Source of the DNA: Hellea balneolensis DSM 19091
GTDB lineage: Bacteria > Pseudomonadota > Alphaproteobacteria > Caulobacterales > Maricaulaceae
Reading direction: 5' to 3'
NCBI RefSeq assembly: GCF_000428525.1
Contig: NZ_AUAC01000002.1
Coordinates: 930,001 to 994,000 of the forward strand
DNA: 64,000 nt
The translations under genes were made by a program, and so were the position numbers. Below, piece after piece: positions 62,036-64,000 of this stretch. The notes beneath the pieces were generated by a model. The model was not told where the DNA came from, did no database searches, and saw nothing but the letters and a program-made list of their open reading frames with translations. Numbering within the stretch: the stretch's first letter is position 1; each line of letters starts with the position of its first letter.

Positions 62036-62946
62036 GCAGAGACTTCCCTATGGATGAGGTCCAGATAAAGCCCTTGTAAGCGCTCCACCATTGGGCCGCG
62101 TTTACCCAAGCCAACCTTACGCCCGTCAATCTCCCCCACGGGGGCGAGCCCTGCAAATGTCCCCGTCGTAAAGGCTTCATCTGCGCTGTAACATTTCATA
62201 AGGCTGAAATTTTTCTCGAAAACGGGAATGTTATTGGCTTTGCAGAGATCAATAATTTTCCGCCGCGTGATACCGCCCAAGCAATAGTCCCCGCTGGACG
62301 TCCAAACCTCACCGCCCCGAACAATGAAGAAATGCGTTGAATTACAAGTCGCGACAAAGCCTTGCGGGTCAAGCATAAGCCCTTCATCAGCGCCCGCTTT
62401 TATCGCTTGGATACAAGCGGTGATACAATTTATTTTAGAGTGAGAATTGAGCCCTGGGTCCTGCACATCAGCGCGCCCGCGCCGCACTGAGACTGTGTAA
62501 AGGGAGAGCGCGTTTTCTGCTGTTTTGGGATTCGCTTTTTTAAATTCAGGCGCGATAACAATCGTTGAGCCCGAAATCACAACACGGGGGTCTTGGTAAG
62601 GTGTACTGCGAAGACCTCGCGTCAACATCAAGCGGATATGTACATCCTCTGTCATATCGTTCGCGCTAAGGGTTTCATAAAGGCGGCCCGTTAGCTGTTC
62701 TTGGCTAAGCCCAATATCAATATCGAGCGCTGCGGCTCCTTCCCATAGACGATCAAGATGATCCTTCAAAAAAGCGATTTTCCCGCCATGAACCCGAAGC
62801 CCTTCCCAGACTCCATCACCCAGCATAAAACCAGAGTCAAAAACATTCACCACCGCTTTATCACGCGGCAATAACTGACCATTGACGTTGAACAAGACCC
62901 CTTCATTACGCGGATCAGGAATATAAGCATGGGAACCGTAAGACAT
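62032..62946 (-). CDS. Class IV aminotransferase (branched-chain or D-amino acid type)
   Basis: A 304-residue fold type IV PLP enzyme. The PLP Lys is K171 in PGLNSHSKINCITACIQA. FDSGFMLGDGVWEGLRVHGG and DEAFTTGTFAGLAPVGEIDG are typical of branched-chain aminotransferases, but the D-amino acid branch and aminodeoxychorismate lyase share the fold. The ATG at 62946 (MSYGSHAYIPDPRNEG) lacks a strong Shine-Dalgarno; the frame from 62979 adds 11 residues. It is the first gene of the pair with the sulfotransferase-like gene. Confidence 0.88.
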   Translation of the reverse strand: MSYGSHAYIPDPRNEGVLFNVNGQLLPRDKAVVNVFDSGFMLGDGVWEGLRVHGGKIAFLKDHLDRLWEGAAALDIDIGLSQEQLTGRLYETLSANDMTEDVHIRLMLTRGLRSTPYQDPRVVISGSTIVIAPEFKKANPKTAENALSLYTVSVRRGRADVQDPGLNSHSKINCITACIQAIKAGADEGLMLDPQGFVATCNSTHFFIVRGGEVWTSSGDYCLGGITRRKIIDLCKANNIPVFEKNFSLMKCYSADEAFTTGTFAGLAPVGEIDGRKVGLGKRGPMVERLQGLYLDLIHREVSA

Positions 62947-63032
62947 AGGCTTTTCTAGCGGGCTTATCAAAAGACACAAGCCCCGCGAGAGCTAACGCCC
63001 AGATTTCTAATTATAGATTATTAGAGTTTTTT

Positions 63033-63058
63033 AGACTAATTCATGATTGTCATAGTCT
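63033..63058. promoter_or_regulatory. Small dyad in the divergent region
   Basis: AGACTA (63033-63038) and TAGTCT (63053-63058) form a dyad with 14 bases between, 19 bases before the plus-strand start at 63077. Possible operator; weak evidence. Confidence 0.25.
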
Positions 63059-63076
63059 ATTCGCGAGCCATGCTAT

Positions 63077-64000
63077 ATGACCCATGTTACCCTTGATGAA
63101 GAGTCCGGCGGACTTAAACTTCAAAGTGATAGGACTTCTATTATTTTGCACCCTCTCTGGGTCAGAGAGCGCGTAAGCGGGCCTGCTATATTCGACCCCA
63201 TCAGTCATCAACGTCTTTACGAACATGCCGAACTACCGCAGGACTTACGCATATATAAAATTGGTGATCAAAATGAGGAAAGCCTAAAGCTTGAATTTAG
63301 TGACGGGCCGATATTAAAACTCACATTATCGGAGGTTTTGAAAGAAATATCCTGGCAGGAAAATTCAGAAAGCTTGCCTAAACCAAAAAGCTGGACGGCT
63401 AATCTCAAAGACCTGCCGGAGTTTAATTGGCCTGACCTTTATGAGGCAAATATATTTGGAAAAGCGCTGGATGCGTATTTTACATATGGCTTTTGTATTT
63501 TTCAAAACACGCCTGTTGAAACGGATAGTCTAAAACGGCTTTCAAGACGTTTCGGATACCTAAGAGAAACTAACTTCGGCGAGCTTTTCAACGTTGAAAC
63601 CAAACCTAACCCCTCAGACCTCGCCTATACAGATGTAGCCTTAGCGTCTCATACGGACAATCCTTATCGCAAGCCCGTACCGGGTATTCAGTTTCTGCAT
63701 TGTCTTAGAAATGAAGTGTCAGGCGGGCTTTCCACATTGGTCGACGGCATGGCAATCGCGCAAGCCTTACGGAAAGAAAATGCGCAGCAAGCTGATATCT
63801 TGGAAAAAGTCGATGTCCGCTTTCGCTATGAAGGTCCATCCGCGATATTAGAACACCACGGACCTATAATTGAAAGAGATCACGATGGTATTATTCGGCA
63901 TATTCGCCTCTCATCACGGTTGGACTACGTTCCGGCTTTGGATATTGAGACACTCACACATTTTTATGCGGGACGCAGCAGGCTTCATAAAATGAGTAAT
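63077..64000 (+). CDS. Gamma-butyrobetaine dioxygenase-like protein (partial)
   Basis: An open frame of 308 codons with no stop, cut by the window end. Residues 1-90 look like the DUF971/GBBH-like N-terminal domain. The rest is a TauD/TfdA-type Fe(II)/2-oxoglutarate dioxygenase, with H192 and D194 in LASHTDNPYRKPVPGIQFLH and the core GGLSTLVDGMAIA. Relatives hydroxylate gamma-butyrobetaine to carnitine or act on similar betaines. The C-terminal iron His and Arg should lie past the window. Only about 19 bases separate the small dyad and the ATG. Confidence 0.88.
   Translation, partial: MTHVTLDEESGGLKLQSDRTSIILHPLWVRERVSGPAIFDPISHQRLYEHAELPQDLRIYKIGDQNEESLKLEFSDGPILKLTLSEVLKEISWQENSESLPKPKSWTANLKDLPEFNWPDLYEANIFGKALDAYFTYGFCIFQNTPVETDSLKRLSRRFGYLRETNFGELFNVETKPNPSDLAYTDVALASHTDNPYRKPVPGIQFLHCLRNEVSGGLSTLVDGMAIAQALRKENAQQADILEKVDVRFRYEGPSAILEHHGPIIERDHDGIIRHIRLSSRLDYVPALDIETLTHFYAGRSRLHKMSN

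Noticed and set aside
63070-63093. ATG at 63070 as start of the dioxygenase
   Set aside because: That frame meets a stop after eight codons; the ATG at 63077 opens the dioxygenase frame.
1-64000. CRISPR arrays, tRNA and rRNA genes, prophage
   Set aside because: No regularly spaced repeats, tRNA-like cloverleaf, rRNA sequence or phage structural gene was seen; all intergenic gaps are under 300 bases.

Overview
The window reads as a chromosomal segment of a marine or aquatic alphaproteobacterium, most likely a prosthecate lineage close to Hyphomonadaceae/Maricaulales. The main clues are a DivL-type kinase with tyrosine at the phosphoacceptor position, a chvI-chvG-EIIA(Man)-HPr block, the alphaproteobacterial gene orders accD-folC ... 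trxA-addA-addB-murU-amgK-tsaE and ubiB-coaBC-dut, and a zinc-finger-less AccD. Genus is inference. Genes are densely packed. Many neighbours overlap by ATGA, and several convergent pairs share their stop codons. I saw no rRNA, tRNA, CRISPR array, insertion sequence or prophage, and no gene-free stretch longer than 300 bases.

Layout. 0-2.1 kb: a DUF6946-type protein coupled to tlyA, and a lipoprotein. 2.2-5.4 kb: three tandem glycine-zipper envelope proteins with terminators between them. 5.5-11.1 kb: an esterase, an aminotransferase, and a minus-strand run of a DUF6249-like membrane protein, an ECF sigma factor, a putative anti-sigma factor, PPK2 and MtgA. 11.2-15.3 kb: two YceI-like lipoproteins flanking lepB, then tsaC and an FAD oxidoreductase. 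15.4-22.8 kb: the least explained region, a seven-gene plus-strand operon (coiled-coil protein, unknown protein, AAA+ ATPase, AT-rich inserted gene, DUF6638-like protein, small membrane protein, DUF1523 membrane protein). 22.8-28.1 kb: manC, a TonB-domain lipoprotein, HPr, EIIA(Man), ChvG, ChvI and YggT. No hprK lies in its usual place.

28-32.6 kb: rmlA, the cytochrome c maturation genes ccmF-ccmG-ccmH-ccmI, and glsB behind a consensus EcfG-type stress promoter. 32.7-45.7 kb: accD-folC, two tandem paralogous lipoproteins, then minus-strand trxA, addA, addB, murU, amgK and tsaE (redox, recombination, cell-wall recycling, tRNA t6A), and a divergent ferredoxin. 45.7-53.3 kb: divL, glmM, the GDP-fucose genes gmd-fcl behind a CRP-like palindrome, and an aldehyde dehydrogenase. 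53.4-60.8 kb: ubiB, coaBC, an acidic secreted protein, dut, a GH5 lipoprotein, kynA, cysK and moeB. 60.8-64 kb: a secreted basic protein, a sulfotransferase-like protein, a class IV aminotransferase, and the start of a gamma-butyrobetaine dioxygenase cut by the window end.

Functional threads: envelope building and recycling (glmM, murU, amgK, mtgA, lepB, glycine-zipper proteins); nucleotide sugars (manC, gmd, fcl, rmlA); signalling (ChvG/ChvI, DivL, ECF sigma, partial PTS); and one uncharacterised AAA+/membrane gene set, the best candidate for an undescribed system.
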